The notes: a model not told the origin generated them from the letters alone. A stretch of 17,249 bases of DNA from a bacterium (GCA_035530055.1 DATKVN010000035.1:1-17249); one strand, 5' to 3'. Positions 1-9,256 are shown, counted from the first letter of the stretch. Made by a program: numbers and translations.

Positions 1-18
1 TCGAAAATAGTGGGTTTT

Positions 19-77
19 GGGAGTGGGAAACGCCCCCACGAGTCGGGGTACACTGTCAAGCTTTCGCTTGACACTCC
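19..77. repeat. REP-like palindromic element
   Basis: GGAGTG (20-25) pairs with CACTCC (72-77). Between them lie a weaker GC-rich stem (CCCC 34-37 with GGGG 45-48) and a clean GTCAAGC-TTTC-GCTTGAC hairpin (55-72). The second hairpin is related, by a compensatory base change, to the one at 3165-3182. No U-run follows on the minus strand, so it is not a standard terminator for uvrA. Confidence 0.6.
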
Positions 78-90
78 AGAGAGATTTTAA

Positions 91-145
91 GGAGTAGCAG
101 AGCTTGCTCTGCGTCTACCTGGCGCGAAACAAGTTTCGCTATTCC
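91..145. repeat. Compact REP doublet (REPIN), 55 bases, after uvrA
   Basis: The GGAGTAGC foot is followed by an AGAGC-TT-GCTCT hairpin, a linker of about 11 bases, a GCGAAAC-AA-GTTTCGC hairpin and the foot TATTCC. It equals the two ends of the transposase unit at 14089-14676 joined together. It begins three bases beyond the uvrA stop codon. Confidence 0.85.
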
Positions 146-148
146 AAT

Positions 149-2974
149 TTATTTAAGGAATTTTTTTAAGTATCTTCCTGTATACGATTTCTTGGACTGG
201 CAAAGTTCTTCCGGAGAGCCTGTTGCTACTACCTCGCCACCTTGCTCCCCGCCTTCAGGACCCAGGTCAATAATATAGTCCGCAGTTTTGACTACATCCA
301 GATTATGCTCGATAACCAGAACTGTGTTCCCTTTATCTACCAGACGGTGCAAGACGCTCAATAACTTCTCTATGTCTGCAAAATGTAACCCTGTAGTAGG
401 TTCATCTAATAGATACAGCGTCCTTCCTGTACTCCTCTTGGAAAGCTCCTCGGACAGCTTCACCCTTTGAGCCTCTCCGCCCGAGAGAGTGGTCGCCGAT
501 TGTCCCATCTTTATATAGTCGAGTCCCACATCGGATAGAGTCTGGAGTTTCTCTTTAATCCTGGGTATATTCTTAAAAAATTTCAGAGCTTCTTCCACGC
601 TCATTGATAGGATATCGGCAATATTCTTGCCTTTATATCTGACTTCGAGAGTTTCCTGATTGAACCTTTTCTCCTTACACACTTCACAGGGAACGTAAAC
701 ATCAGGGAGGAACTGCATCTCTATTTTAATTAATCCCTCACCCGAGCAAGCTTCACATCTTCCTCCCCTGACATTAAAACTGAACCTTCCTGGCTTGTAG
801 CCTCGAATCTTCGCCTCAGGAAGCTCAGAGAATAATTGGCGAATAGGAGTAAATAAGCCTGTATAAGTGGCTGGATTGGAACGGGGCGTTCGGCCAATTG
901 GAGATTGGTCAATATTAATTACCTTATCGATGTTTCCTATACCCAAGAGTTTTTTGTGTTTTCCCGGTTTCTCTTTGGAGTGGTATATTTTCTGGGCCAG
1001 CGCTTTATACAAGATTTCCTGTACCAGTGTGCTCTTACCCGAGCCGGAAACGCCGGTAATACAGACAAAAGCTCCCAATGGAATCTTTACATCGATATTT
1101 TTTAAATTGAACTGGGCTGCGCCCTTTATTTCCAGAGCCCTTTTGAGGTCTATTCTTCTCCTCTTTGTCGGCAGGGGCACTTTCAGTTTACCTGAAATAT
1201 ACGCGCCAGTCAAAGATTCGGGGTTAGCTATTATTTTGGATAGCGAACCACTAACCACAACCCTTCCTCCTTTTTCCCCTGCTCCCGGACCCAAATCTAT
1301 AATGTGGTCAGCAGCATGGATTGTTGCTGGGTCGTGCTCCACAACCAGAACCGTATTGGCTAAATCCCTCAAATCCTCCAGAGTGGAGATTAATCTGGAT
1401 ACATCACGCGGGTGTAAACCAATAGTGGGCTCATCGAGGATATAAATTACCCCCACCAGGGATGACCCAATCTGGGTTGCCAGGTGAATTCTTTCCGCCT
1501 CTCCACCAGCTAAAGTAGCTGCCGGTCGGTCAATTGTAATGTAGTCCAATCCTACATTGATAAGGAAGGAGAGCCTCTTTTTAATCTCTTTCAGTACTTC
1601 CCGTCCAATAAGCGCCTCAGTCGGAGACAGAGAAATCTTGTTAAAAAATCCTTGAGCCTCTTTGACAGAAAACATAACTATATCGGCGATAGACTTCCCC
1701 TGGATGGTAACAGCCAAACTCTCCTTTTTAAGCCTTTTGCCCTGACAATCTGGACAGACTCTTGTAGTCATATACTTATTAAAAATCTCTTCTCGCACAA
1801 AATCAGACTCGGTGCGGTGGTAACGCCTCTCAAGCTGTGTAATCACCCCTTCAAAAGGCTCTCCTGACTCATAGATTTCATCTGGAGAACTGTAAAGTAG
1901 TATATTTTGATACTTTTCGGGGAGCTTTTTGAAAGGTGTGTCCAGACTGAAACCATAATAATCACTAACATCTTCAAGCATTTCATAGTAATAGCTTCGA
2001 GCAGCCCATTTCCAGCGGTGGCGCCGTGTAGTAATGGGACTACTCCAGGGAAGCAATGCTCCTTCATTTACAGAAAGGCTCTTATCAGGCACAACCAGGT
2101 CAGGCTCTATTTCCATCTTCGTTCCCAGCCCAGAGCAACTGGGACAGGCACCATAAGGAGAATTAAAAGAGAAACTACGGGGAGATATTTCACCCATGCT
2201 TATACCGCAATGGGGACAAGCGTTGTGGATACTAAAAAGAGAAGAGCGCTTTCCGGTAGTATCTATTAGAATCATTCCCTGAGCAAGCTTTAAGGCGGTT
2301 TCAATAGAGTCGGTAAGTCTCGTTTTCACTTCGGGCCGAATCACCAGGCGGTCAACAACCACTTCAATATTATGCTTCTTGTTCTTGTCTAATCTAATCT
2401 CCTCTTCCAGTCCGTAAATTTTCCCATCAACTCTTACCCTCACGTATCCTTCCTGGCGAACCCTCTGGAAGAGCTCTCTATAAATTCCCTTTCTTCCCCT
2501 TACCAGTGGCGCTAACACCTGAATCCTGGAACCTTCAGGCAAGTTCAAAACCTGTTCCACTATCTGTTGAGAAGTCTGGGGAAGGATTTCCCTTCCACAT
2601 TTAGGACAATGGGGATGACCAACCCTGGCAAATAAAAGTCTCAGATAATCATAAATTTCAGTTAGCGTCCCCACGGTAGAGCGGGGGTTTCGACTGATAC
2701 CTTTCTGCTGGATGGCTACAGCAGGAGAGAGACCTATGATCTGGTCAACATCTGGCTTCTGCATCTGACCCAGAAACTGGCGAGCATAAGCAGAAAGTGA
2801 TTCCACGTATCTCCTCTGTCCCTCGGCATAGATGGTATCGAAAGCGAGAGAAGACTTTCCCGAACCGGAGAGACCAGTTATGACCACAAGTTTATTGCGG
2901 GGAATCTCCAGATTTATATTTTTTAAGTTGTGCTCTCTGGCACCTTTGATAGTAATTTTGTCCTGTGTCATCAT
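149..2974 (-). CDS. uvrA: UvrABC excision nuclease subunit A
   Basis: UvrA is the DNA-damage sensor of nucleotide excision repair. It dimerises, scans DNA and loads UvrB in the cytoplasm. The 941-residue length is normal. Visible in order are Walker [10 protein letters not shown] (34-42), a CPKC pair (123-126), a zinc module CPHC...CPSC (253-280), CPDC (407-410), a first signature and Walker B ([12 protein letters not shown], 513-524), a second Walker [10 protein letters not shown] (641-649), a zinc module CEAC...CEVC (740-766), a second signature LSGGEAQR (830-837) and Walker [10 protein letters not shown] (856-864). The first ABC signature reads LAGGEAER instead of the usual LSGGE(S/A)QR, an odd Ser-to-Ala change. 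The start is the first of two adjacent ATGs, with AGGT six bases upstream. The gene is last in the cluster, 245 bases beyond nadB, and probably has its own promoter. The stop is TAA, three bases from a REP doublet. Confidence 0.98.
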   Translation of the reverse strand: MMTQDKITIKGAREHNLKNINLEIPRNKLVVITGLSGSGKSSLAFDTIYAEGQRRYVESLSAYARQFLGQMQKPDVDQIIGLSPAVAIQQKGISRNPRSTVGTLTEIYDYLRLLFARVGHPHCPKCGREILPQTSQQIVEQVLNLPEGSRIQVLAPLVRGRKGIYRELFQRVRQEGYVRVRVDGKIYGLEEEIRLDKNKKHNIEVVVDRLVIRPEVKTRLTDSIETALKLAQGMILIDTTGKRSSLFSIHNACPHCGISMGEISPRSFSFNSPYGACPSCSGLGTKMEIEPDLVVPDKSLSVNEGALLPWSSPITTRRHRWKWAARSYYYEMLEDVSDYYGFSLDTPFKKLPEKYQNILLYSSPDEIYESGEPFEGVITQLERRYHRTESDFVREEIFNKYMTTRVCPDCQGKRLKKESLAVTIQGKSIADIVMFSVKEAQGFFNKISLSPTEALIGREVLKEIKKRLSFLINVGLDYITIDRPAATLAGGEAERIHLATQIGSSLVGVIYILDEPTIGLHPRDVSRLISTLEDLRDLANTVLVVEHDPATIHAADHIIDLGPGAGEKGGRVVVSGSLSKIIANPESLTGAYISGKLKVPLPTKRRRIDLKRALEIKGAAQFNLKNIDVKIPLGAFVCITGVSGSGKSTLVQEILYKALAQKIYHSKEKPGKHKKLLGIGNIDKVINIDQSPIGRTPRSNPATYTGLFTPIRQLFSELPEAKIRGYKPGRFSFNVRGGRCEACSGEGLIKIEMQFLPDVYVPCEVCKEKRFNQETLEVRYKGKNIADILSMSVEEALKFFKNIPRIKEKLQTLSDVGLDYIKMGQSATTLSGGEAQRVKLSEELSKRSTGRTLYLLDEPTTGLHFADIEKLLSVLHRLVDKGNTVLVIEHNLDVVKTADYIIDLGPEGGEQGGEVVATGSPEELCQSKKSYTGRYLKKFLK

Positions 2975-2983
2975 TCTTTACCT

Positions 2984-3041
2984 GTCCCGATGAATCCAGC
3001 CCCTGCAAAAATCGAATCTCAGGGGCTGGATGAATCGGGAC
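2984..3041. repeat. Long inverted repeat just upstream of uvrA
   Basis: Two 22-base arms (2984-3005 and 3020-3041) pair except for a 3-base internal mismatch around GAA, with a 14-base loop. The arms begin GTCCCGAT and end ATCGGGAC, and the inner part is CCAGCCCCTG. On the minus-strand transcript the hairpin ends right beside the uvrA Shine-Dalgarno AGGT, so it could hinder ribosome access. Confidence 0.75.
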
Positions 3042-3053
3042 CTACAAATGTCC

Positions 3054-3099
3054 CCCCTCACCCTCTCCCTCTCCCCTAAGAGAGGATATAGGTGAGGGG
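3054..3099. repeat. GC-rich palindrome in the uvrA leader
   Basis: CCCCTCACC (3054-3062) pairs with GGTGAGGGG (3091-3099). Nested inside is CCTCTC (3068-3073) with GAGAGG (3080-3085). It differs in sequence from the GGAG-footed elements and resembles the C-rich dispersed palindromes found in many environmental genomes. With the neighbouring inverted repeat it fills most of the leader between the candidate promoter and uvrA. Confidence 0.65.
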
Positions 3100-3100
3100 A

Positions 3101-3130
3101 ATCATAATCTTAGAATTCTTAAAATTCCAA
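3101..3130 (-). promoter_or_regulatory. Candidate promoter for uvrA
   Basis: On the minus strand TTGGAA (3125-3130, four of six to the -35 box) is followed by 18 bases and TATGAT (3101-3106, five of six to the -10 box). The transcript would start before both leader hairpins. No LexA-type box (CTGT-N8-ACAG) was seen beside it. Confidence 0.35.
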
Positions 3131-3139
3131 AAAAATTTT

Positions 3140-3203
3140 GGAGCGTAAAGTGAAAGCTTTACTAGTCAAACTTTCGTTTGACACTCCTTTCCTTTGACAC
3201 TCC
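3140..3203. repeat. REP-like element after nadB, with a partial duplicate end
   Basis: GGAG is followed by a GTAAAGT-GAAA-GCTTTAC hairpin (3145-3162), then GTCAAAC-TTTC-GTTTGAC (3165-3182) and ACTCC. The 11-base end TTTGACACTCC occurs again at 3193-3203, leaving a second foot. It is a variant of the 19-77 element, and lies 16 bases past the nadB stop. Confidence 0.7.
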
Positions 3204-3219
3204 AAAAAATTTTGCTTAC

Positions 3220-4800
3220 TTATTTAGGTGTCTTCTGTTGAATAATTGTGTCCTTTTGCCAATGGAGGTCATCCTTTGAAGGGTAATCGAGGTTATAGTG
3301 GAGCCCACGACTCTCTCTGCGCTTAATAGCAGAGTTAATAATTAACTGTCCCACCATTGCAATATTGCGTAGCTCAATCAGGTCATTAGTAATAATAAAA
3401 TCCCAATAATATTCCTGGATTTCCTTCTGGAAAAGTTCAATGCGCCTCTTAGCCCGCTCCAGGCGTTTATTCGACCGAACTATACCCACATAATTCCACA
3501 TCAGCCTTCTAATTTCGTCCCAGTTATGGCTTACCATTACCGCTTCATGGCTATCCACAGCATGGCCTATATCCCAGGGAGAAATTGTGGGGAAAGAGAT
3601 TTTTTCTTCGGCGGCATATTTTGCGTGCTGACTAGCTTTTTCAGCAAAGACTAGTGCCTCTAAAAGCGAATTGGAAGCTAAGCGATTGGCACCATGCAAA
3701 CCACTACAGGTGACCTCTCCCACAGCATAAAGTCTTTTGAGGCTAGTCTGACCATTACTATCAGTTAAAACCCCGCCACAAATGTAATGTGCTGCAGGAA
3801 CTACGGGAAGCGGTTCTCTGGTCATATCGAAACCGAAAGAACGACATTTCTTGTAAATATTGGGGAACTTCTTCTTTATGAATTCCGGGCTTTTATGAGT
3901 TATATCCAGAAAGACACAATCATCTCCCCTCTGTTTCATTTCATGGTCGATTGCACGGGCAATTATATCCCGGGGAGCCAGTTCTTTCTGGGGGTGGTAC
4001 TTGTGCATAAAAGGCTTGCCATCTTTCAATCTCAAAATGCCCCCTTCTCCCCTCACAACCTCTGAAATGAGGAAAGACTTCGCTTCTGGATGGTAGAGAC
4101 AGGTAGGATGAAACTGCATAAATTCCATATTTGCAATCTTAGCTCCTGCCCTATAGGCTATGGCTATCCCATCTCCTGTAGCCACATCTGAATTACTGGT
4201 GTATAGGTAGATTTTTCCCGCACCACCAGTGGCAAGAAGAGTAACCTTAGCCAGGAAAGTGTGCACTACCTTTTTCTTAACGTCCAGCACATAAGCTCCC
4301 CAGCATTCTCCTTCTCTCACAATAAGGTTTATTGCAATTAAGTTTTCGTATGTGGTTATGTTACTGTTTCTCTTAACTCGCTTAGCCAGGGTCTTTTCCA
4401 CTTCTTCTCCAGTCAGGTCGGCAGCATGGATTATCCTTCTTTTGGAATGACCTCCTTCACGAGCGAGATCGTATTTTGTTTTATCTTTATCCCATAAAGT
4501 AAAATTTACTCCCCAACTAACTAAATCTCTAATTCTATCCGGGCCATTTTTGACCACCATCTCCACTACATCGGGATGGCAAAGTCCATCCCCGGCAACC
4601 AGAGTATCCTGAATGTGCGCATCAAATGAGTCTTCCTGACTCCAGACCGAAGCTATTCCTCCCTGAGCATACTTTGTGTTCGACTCCTCAAATTCCCTTT
4701 TAGTTACCACTGCTACTTCTCCCCATGGGGAAACTTTAAGGGCAAAGCTCAAGCCGGCTACACCGCTTCCTATCACTAAAAAATCGGTTTTTATTACCAC
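3220..4800 (-). CDS. nadB: L-aspartate oxidase (NAD synthesis)
   Basis: This FAD enzyme oxidises L-aspartate to iminoaspartate, the first step of de novo NAD synthesis, and hands the unstable product to quinolinate synthase. The 526 residues match the family. Seen are the N-terminal FAD-binding GSGVAGLS (11-18), TKYAQGGIASV (42-52), the substrate-loop motif REGGHS (114-119), ATGGAGKIY (190-198), QFHPTCLYHP (229-238), APRDI (275-279, with the expected catalytic Arg 277), AAHYICGG (336-343, with His 338) and ANRLASNSLLEA (371-382, with Arg 373). These separate it from the related succinate dehydrogenase flavoproteins, as does the nadA neighbour. I take the GTG at 4798-4800 as start because an AGAGGAG Shine-Dalgarno site lies four bases upstream and the FAD motif follows at the usual distance. 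It lies 34 bases after nadA. The C-terminal third (430-500) is the helical domain typical of NadB. Confidence 0.97.
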   Translation of the reverse strand: MVIKTDFLVIGSGVAGLSFALKVSPWGEVAVVTKREFEESNTKYAQGGIASVWSQEDSFDAHIQDTLVAGDGLCHPDVVEMVVKNGPDRIRDLVSWGVNFTLWDKDKTKYDLAREGGHSKRRIIHAADLTGEEVEKTLAKRVKRNSNITTYENLIAINLIVREGECWGAYVLDVKKKVVHTFLAKVTLLATGGAGKIYLYTSNSDVATGDGIAIAYRAGAKIANMEFMQFHPTCLYHPEAKSFLISEVVRGEGGILRLKDGKPFMHKYHPQKELAPRDIIARAIDHEMKQRGDDCVFLDITHKSPEFIKKKFPNIYKKCRSFGFDMTREPLPVVPAAHYICGGVLTDSNGQTSLKRLYAVGEVTCSGLHGANRLASNSLLEALVFAEKASQHAKYAAEEKISFPTISPWDIGHAVDSHEAVMVSHNWDEIRRLMWNYVGIVRSNKRLERAKRRIELFQKEIQEYYWDFIITNDLIELRNIAMVGQLIINSAIKRRESRGLHYNLDYPSKDDLHWQKDTIIQQKTPK

Positions 4801-4834
4801 AACTCTCCTCTAAAGCACAAACCCGAGCATATAT

Positions 4835-5782
4835 TCAATCCTTCGCGCCAACCTTCAACTCTAACATCCTGTTTATGCTCTCGTAAGCCTCCACTCTAAT
4901 TTCTTCAGTGACTTTAATAAGATGAACCATATCTTTAAGGGAATCACGAACTTTATCTAAAGTGTGGTATTTCATATTGCGGCATACCATCTTTTCGCTG
5001 GCAGGATAGAATTTCTTATCCGGGTTCTCCTTTCTCAAACGGTATAACATACCATTTTCCGTGCCGATTATTAATTCTTTAGCTGTAGTTTCCCGGGCAA
5101 AACTTAGTATTCCACTGGTAGAGGCAACCTGGTCAGCCAAATCTAATACTTCCTCCAGACATTCGGGATGAGCAATAAACTTTGCCTGTGGATGAGCCTT
5201 CTTTACTTTCAGGACATCTTCCTTTCTCAATACCTCATGGGTAGGACAAAACCCTTCCCATAAGATTAACTCTTTATCAGTCGAGCGAGCTACCCAGTGC
5301 CCCAGATTTCTATCAGGGACAAAAATAATCTTTTCTTGGGGAAGAGAATTGACCACTTTAACTGCATTGGCTGAAGTGCAACAGATATCACTTTCTGCCT
5401 TAACTTCTGCTGAAGAGTTGACATAAGTGACCACCGGCGCTTGAGGATGGTCCTCCCTTAACATCTTCAGCGTTTCTCGGGAAATCATATTAGCGAGGGG
5501 ACATCCCGCCTTCAAATCAGGGAGAAGAACATTCTTTTCTGGTGAAAGAATGGCTGCGGTTTCAGCCATAAACAAAACACCACAAAAAACTATAGTGTCT
5601 GCGTCAGTGGCAGCTGCTTTCCGGCTTAGCTCCAGAGAATCGCCAACGAAATCGGCAATATCTTGAATCTCTCCTATTTGATAATTATGAGCAAGAATGA
5701 TTGCGTTTCGTCTATTTTTTAACTCTTCGATTTCTTTTAGGATTTCTTCTCTATTTTCCACTTTTTTACCTTTCTGCAACAT
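4835..5782 (-). CDS. nadA: Quinolinate synthase A (4Fe-4S)
   Basis: NadA condenses iminoaspartate from NadB with dihydroxyacetone phosphate to give quinolinate. It carries a 4Fe-4S cluster. The 315-residue length is typical. Motifs seen include ILAHNYQ (29-35), GDSLELSRKAA (47-57), GCPLANM (93-99), SSAEVKAESDICCTSANA (123-140), FVPDRNLG (154-161), GFCPTHE (177-183), AHPEC (204-208) and KMVCRNMK (264-271). The three cluster ligands expected from the family are Cys 94, Cys 179 and Cys 267. The start is not firmly decided. The ATG has only a weak AAGG ten bases upstream, and an in-frame GTG at residue 8 sits behind AAAGG with a better spacing. A REP-like element (5811-5915) fills the gap between panC and this gene, so its expression may be partly separated from the folate and pantothenate genes upstream. 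nadC is not in the window. Confidence 0.97.
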   Translation of the reverse strand: MLQKGKKVENREEILKEIEELKNRRNAIILAHNYQIGEIQDIADFVGDSLELSRKAAATDADTIVFCGVLFMAETAAILSPEKNVLLPDLKAGCPLANMISRETLKMLREDHPQAPVVTYVNSSAEVKAESDICCTSANAVKVVNSLPQEKIIFVPDRNLGHWVARSTDKELILWEGFCPTHEVLRKEDVLKVKKAHPQAKFIAHPECLEEVLDLADQVASTSGILSFARETTAKELIIGTENGMLYRLRKENPDKKFYPASEKMVCRNMKYHTLDKVRDSLKDMVHLIKVTEEIRVEAYESINRMLELKVGAKD

Positions 5783-5810
5783 TAAAGCACTACCTTTGCT
5801 TCAATTCAAT

Positions 5811-5915
5811 GGAGTCCTTGCGAAAGCAAGGTTTCGTTTTATCAGCCTCCCTTTCGGGAGGACTCCAGATTGTTCTACGTCAACAAATTCCTGAGCGATG
5901 AACAAATTATCTTTT
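5811..5915. repeat. REP-like doublet with a conserved tail, between panC and nadA
   Basis: The core (5811-5866) is GGAGT, a CCTTGC-GAAA-GCAAGG hairpin (5816-5831), a short linker, a CCTCCC-TTTC-GGGAGG hairpin (5846-5861) and ACTCC. A 49-base tail (5867-5915) follows, strongly similar to the tail of the copy at 10249-10351 and ending near the panC stop. Compared with that copy, the second hairpin has swapped a T-A pair for G-C, keeping the pairing. Confidence 0.8.
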
Positions 5916-5919
5916 CAAG

Positions 5920-6771
5920 CTACATTCTTCTAACGAGCATATTATCTATCAATCTGGTGTTGCCAATCCATACGGCCAGAGCAACCAGACCCTTTTTTCC
6001 TGGCCTTATTGTCTTCACATCTTCTAAGGTTAGAGGGTCAACAATTTCTATATAGTCTATCTTAGCGTGGGATTCTCTCTGGATAATTTTTTCCATTTCA
6101 GAAACTACATCTGAAATGGAACTTCCCACCTTTATCAACGATTTCGCACACTTCAACGCTCTGTATAATGAGAGAGCCTCTTCCCTCTCTTGAGAAGAAA
6201 GGTAAGAATTGCGAGAACTTATGGCCAACCCGTCTGGCTCACGAACAATGGCACATTCTCTTATTTCAACTTCCATGTTTAAATCTTCGACCATTCTCTT
6301 TATGATTCTTAGCTGCTGATAATCCTTCTGTCCAAAATAGGCAACATGGGGTTTTACAATATTGAATAGTTTACAGACTACTGAGGCCACACCCCTGAAA
6401 TGTCCTGGCCGGGACAACCCGCAAAGCCTTTTCGAAAACTTCTCTACTTCCACATAAGTAGAATACTCTTTCCCATACATTTCGGAAACAGAAGGATAGA
6501 AAATTATATCCACACCTTCTCTCTGGGCAAGCGACTTATCTTTCTCGAAAGGACGGGGATACCTCCTGTAATCTTCTCCATGGCCGAATTGGGTAGGATT
6601 AATAAATATACTTATAATCAGGATGTCATTTTCCCTTCTTGCCCTTTCCATTAGAGAAAAGTGTCCCTGATGAAGTGCCCCCATTGTGGGAACGAAACCA
6701 ATCGACTTGCCTTCTTCTCTTAGTCTATCAGCAATTTTTTGCATTATAGAATTTTTCCTGATTACTCTCAT
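5920..6771 (-). CDS. panC: Pantothenate synthetase
   Basis: PanC ligates pantoate and beta-alanine using ATP through a pantoyl-adenylate intermediate, the last step of vitamin B5 synthesis. The 283-residue length is standard. Seen are the HIGH-like motif [10 protein letters not shown] (28-37), FINPTQFG (56-63), the GQKDYQQL motif (147-154) and the [16 protein letters not shown] stretch (177-192), whose ISSRN is the KMSKS-like loop. The start ATG overlaps the folK stop as ATGA, indicating translational coupling. panB and panD are not in the window, so pantoate and beta-alanine must come from genes elsewhere. A REP-like element begins four bases after the TAG stop. Confidence 0.98.
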   Translation of the reverse strand: MRVIRKNSIMQKIADRLREEGKSIGFVPTMGALHQGHFSLMERARRENDILIISIFINPTQFGHGEDYRRYPRPFEKDKSLAQREGVDIIFYPSVSEMYGKEYSTYVEVEKFSKRLCGLSRPGHFRGVASVVCKLFNIVKPHVAYFGQKDYQQLRIIKRMVEDLNMEVEIRECAIVREPDGLAISSRNSYLSSQEREEALSLYRALKCAKSLIKVGSSISDVVSEMEKIIQRESHAKIDYIEIVDPLTLEDVKTIRPGKKGLVALAVWIGNTRLIDNMLVRRM

Positions 6772-7262
6772 TGTCTCAGCAGAAGTTCGACCTGTGAATT
6801 ATCTTTTAAGTCTCTCAATAACTCCGAAATCGTCTTCTTAAGAACCGGGTGAACCAATTCAGGGGCGATCTCTTCAAGGGGAACCAGAACAAACTTCCTC
6901 TTATGTAATTCAGAATGGGGAATCTGTAACTGTTTACCATTTAAGATTTTATTTTCATAAAAGAGAATATCTAAATCGATTATTCTCGGTCCCCATTTTA
7001 TCTCCCTTTCCTTCCCTATCGACTTTTCTATCTTCTCCAATCTTTTCCAGAGTCTTCTGGGAGAGAGTTCTGTCTTCCCCTTCACTACGGAATTCAAGAA
7101 CCAACCTTGCTCTTTGTAGCCCACGGGCTCTGTCTCGTATATGGAAGACTCGTCTATAATTTCTATACCTTCTCCTTTCATTAATTCAATTGCCTTTCTT
7201 ATGTTCGCTAATCGGTCTCCAAGATTGGAACCAAGAGCAATATAAATCTCTTGTTTTACCAT
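6768..7262 (-). CDS. folK: 6-hydroxymethyldihydropterin pyrophosphokinase
   Basis: FolK transfers pyrophosphate from ATP to 6-hydroxymethyl-7,8-dihydropterin just before dihydropteroate synthesis in the folate pathway. The 164 residues match the stand-alone family. Seen are [11 protein letters not shown] (7-17), [18 protein letters not shown] (43-60) and the signature [12 protein letters not shown] (91-102), with the two magnesium-binding Asp residues at 96 and 98. The ATG overlaps the end of dapL by seven bases, and the stop overlaps the panC start as ATGA. No strong Shine-Dalgarno site is seen, so translation is probably coupled to dapL. Neighbouring folB or folP genes, common partners elsewhere, are absent here. 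Confidence 0.97.
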   Translation of the reverse strand: MVKQEIYIALGSNLGDRLANIRKAIELMKGEGIEIIDESSIYETEPVGYKEQGWFLNSVVKGKTELSPRRLWKRLEKIEKSIGKEREIKWGPRIIDLDILFYENKILNGKQLQIPHSELHKRKFVLVPLEEIAPELVHPVLKKTISELLRDLKDNSQVELLLRQ

Positions 7263-8422
7263 TTAATCGCACTCAGTCTTTCCGCAGCCTCTTTTATCCT
7301 CTTCTCATCCACTGTCAGAGAAAAGCGGACATATCCTTCTCCAGAAGGACCAAGTGCATTGCCTGGAGTAGAAAGGATACCTGCTTCCTCTAAGAGTTTC
7401 TCCGCACTCTGAAGCGAGGAATAGCCTTTAGGAACTTTTGCCCAAATGTAGAATGTCGCCTCTGGCTTTTTGACTTTCCAGCCGGTTCTCCCTAATTCCT
7501 CAATTAGCAGGTCGCGGCGCTTCTGGTATATACGACGCATTTCATCCACGCAGTCCTGGGGTCCATTCAATGCCTCAATCGATGCAGCCTGGATAGCACC
7601 AAAAACACCAGAATCGATATTTTCCTTCACCATAGATAAACCTCTGAGTATATCCTGATTCCCGCAAGCCCAGCCAATCCGCCAGCCTGTCATATTGTAA
7701 GTTTTGGATAAAGAATGGAATTCAATTCCCACTTCCTTTGCGCCGGGAAGTTCCAGGAAACTTATGGGCTTCTTCCCCTCATAATATATCTCCGAATAGG
7801 CTGCGTCATTTACCACAATAATGTTATGTTTTCTGGCAAATTCGATTACTTTTCTGAAAAAATCTCTACTGGCACAGCCTGCAGTGGGATTGTTCGGATA
7901 GTTGACAAAAATCATCTTGGTCTTCGTGGTTATCTCTTGGGGAATTGAATCCAAATCCGGTAGAAAATCGTTTTCTTCCAATAAAGGCATAAAGTAGGAC
8001 GTCCCTCCGGCATAGATTGTCCCTATATTGTAGACGGGATAAGCCGGTTCCGGACAGAGAACCACATCACCTGCGTTAACAAATGCCAGATGAATGTGTC
8101 CAAGCCCTTCCTTGGAACCGATTAAAGCGTGAATTTCACTCTCAGTCTTCAATTCTACGCCAAAACGGACTTTGTACCAGCGGGCAATTGCCTGGCGAAA
8201 CTCTAACAGTCCCGGGCCAAAAGGGTATCTATGGTATTTGGGCTCATCTATAGCCCTCTTCATAGCATCTCTGATATGTTGAGGTGTAGGTAAGTTTGGA
8301 TCTCCTACACCGAAATCTATAATATCTACACCTTGTTGAATAGCCTTTTTCTTCTTTCGGTCAATCTCAATAAAAACATAGGGAGGTAACTGGGATAGCC
8401 TCTGGGAATAATCGAATTTCAT
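7256..8422 (-). CDS. dapL: LL-diaminopimelate aminotransferase
   Basis: This fold-type I PLP aminotransferase probably converts tetrahydrodipicolinate directly to LL-diaminopimelate, using glutamate. That would bypass the succinylated or acetylated intermediates of the DapD/DapC/DapE routes. The 388 residues show DFGVGDPNLPTP (36-47), FGPGLLEFRQAIARWY (68-83), VNYPNNPTAG (173-182), the PLP-phosphate/lysine motif SLSKTYNMTGWRIGW (237-251, Lys 240) and YVRFSL (364-369). Motifs alone only place it in the aspartate-aminotransferase-like superfamily. The DapL call rests on its similarity to DapL-type proteins and on its position in a complete dapA-dapB-dapF-lysA cluster with no dapD, dapC or dapE. 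It overlaps the dapB stop as ATGA and folK by seven bases. The alternative is another class I aminotransferase, such as an AspC-like enzyme. Confidence 0.9.
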   Translation of the reverse strand: MKFDYSQRLSQLPPYVFIEIDRKKKKAIQQGVDIIDFGVGDPNLPTPQHIRDAMKRAIDEPKYHRYPFGPGLLEFRQAIARWYKVRFGVELKTESEIHALIGSKEGLGHIHLAFVNAGDVVLCPEPAYPVYNIGTIYAGGTSYFMPLLEENDFLPDLDSIPQEITTKTKMIFVNYPNNPTAGCASRDFFRKVIEFARKHNIIVVNDAAYSEIYYEGKKPISFLELPGAKEVGIEFHSLSKTYNMTGWRIGWACGNQDILRGLSMVKENIDSGVFGAIQAASIEALNGPQDCVDEMRRIYQKRRDLLIEELGRTGWKVKKPEATFYIWAKVPKGYSSLQSAEKLLEEAGILSTPGNALGPSGEGYVRFSLTVDEKRIKEAAERLSAIKW

Positions 8423-9210
8423 TTCTTACTCCCTTTCAAACCCAGGAAGTCCTGCATATCATAAAATCCTGGTGGTTGCCTGATAATCCATTTTGCAGCC
8501 TCTACCGCTCCTCGGGCAAAGCAATCTCGGCTATGCGCCCGATGGGTCAACTCCAGCCTCTCACCCATTCCAGCAAAAATAATAGTATGCTCACCTACAA
8601 TATCCCCAGCCCTCACAGCATGCATTCCTATCTCCTGAGGCTTTCGTGGCCCAACCATCCCCTTTCGTCCATAAACTCCTGCTTCCTTAAGATTCAAGTT
8701 TAGCGCTTGCGCGATAGTCTCTCCCAATTTCGTTGCTGTGCCCGAAGGGGCGTCTTTCTTCCGATTATGGTGAGATTCAATAATCTCTACATCATAACCT
8801 TTAAGTGACCTTGCCACACTGTCTACCAATTTAAATAGAAGATTTACTCCCAGGCTCATGTTGGGAGCCATAAGGAAAGGAATGGTTTTTGCTTTCTCTA
8901 TGACCAATTTCTTCTCTTGTTCTGTATGGCCGGTAGTGCCTATGACCATAGCCTTGTTAAACCTTGAGGCGACTTCTAAATTCTCTAAACTCACCTGTGG
9001 ATTTGTAAAGTCAATGACCACTTCTGCTCTGTCGATAATTTTCTCCAGATTATCAGTCACTTTAACTTTGGGTATGACTTCAGTTCCTAAAGCCTTGTTG
9101 GCTTTTGCCTCAATAGCTCCCACCAGTTCTGTCTCTTCATCCTGGCTGAGAATATCGATAATCCTTCGACCCATTCTTCCACAAGCACCGCAGACAATTA
9201 CTTTAACCAT
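8419..9210 (-). CDS. dapB: 4-hydroxy-tetrahydrodipicolinate reductase
   Basis: DapB reduces the DapA product to tetrahydrodipicolinate with NAD(P)H. The 263-residue length is normal. Seen are the N-terminal nucleotide-binding loop CGACGRMGRR (7-16), VIDFTNP (65-71), GTTGHT (91-96), APNMSLGVN (115-123), the signature ESHHNRKKDAPSGTA (145-159, with the catalytic His pair and Lys) and HAVRAGDIVGEHT (197-209). The Shine-Dalgarno site is a run of G (GGGGGA) just upstream of the ATG. The gene sits 46 bases after dapA, and its stop overlaps the dapL ATG by four bases, so DapB and the enzyme that uses its product are made in step. Confidence 0.98.
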   Translation of the reverse strand: MVKVIVCGACGRMGRRIIDILSQDEETELVGAIEAKANKALGTEVIPKVKVTDNLEKIIDRAEVVIDFTNPQVSLENLEVASRFNKAMVIGTTGHTEQEKKLVIEKAKTIPFLMAPNMSLGVNLLFKLVDSVARSLKGYDVEIIESHHNRKKDAPSGTATKLGETIAQALNLNLKEAGVYGRKGMVGPRKPQEIGMHAVRAGDIVGEHTIIFAGMGERLELTHRAHSRDCFARGAVEAAKWIIRQPPGFYDMQDFLGLKGSKK

Positions 9211-9256
9211 AAGTTCCCCCTGAAATCCAAACTAACGTCTCCTTACGGAATTCCTT

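Noticed and set aside
1-148. Intrinsic terminator after uvrA
   Set aside because: Hairpins are present at 91-145 and 55-72, but neither is followed on the minus strand by a run of T. They fit the dispersed REP-like families better.
867-1445. Plus-strand open frame of about 190 codons
   Set aside because: It lies antisense within uvrA, whose ABC and zinc motifs run straight through the region. The translated plus-strand protein shows no recognisable domain.
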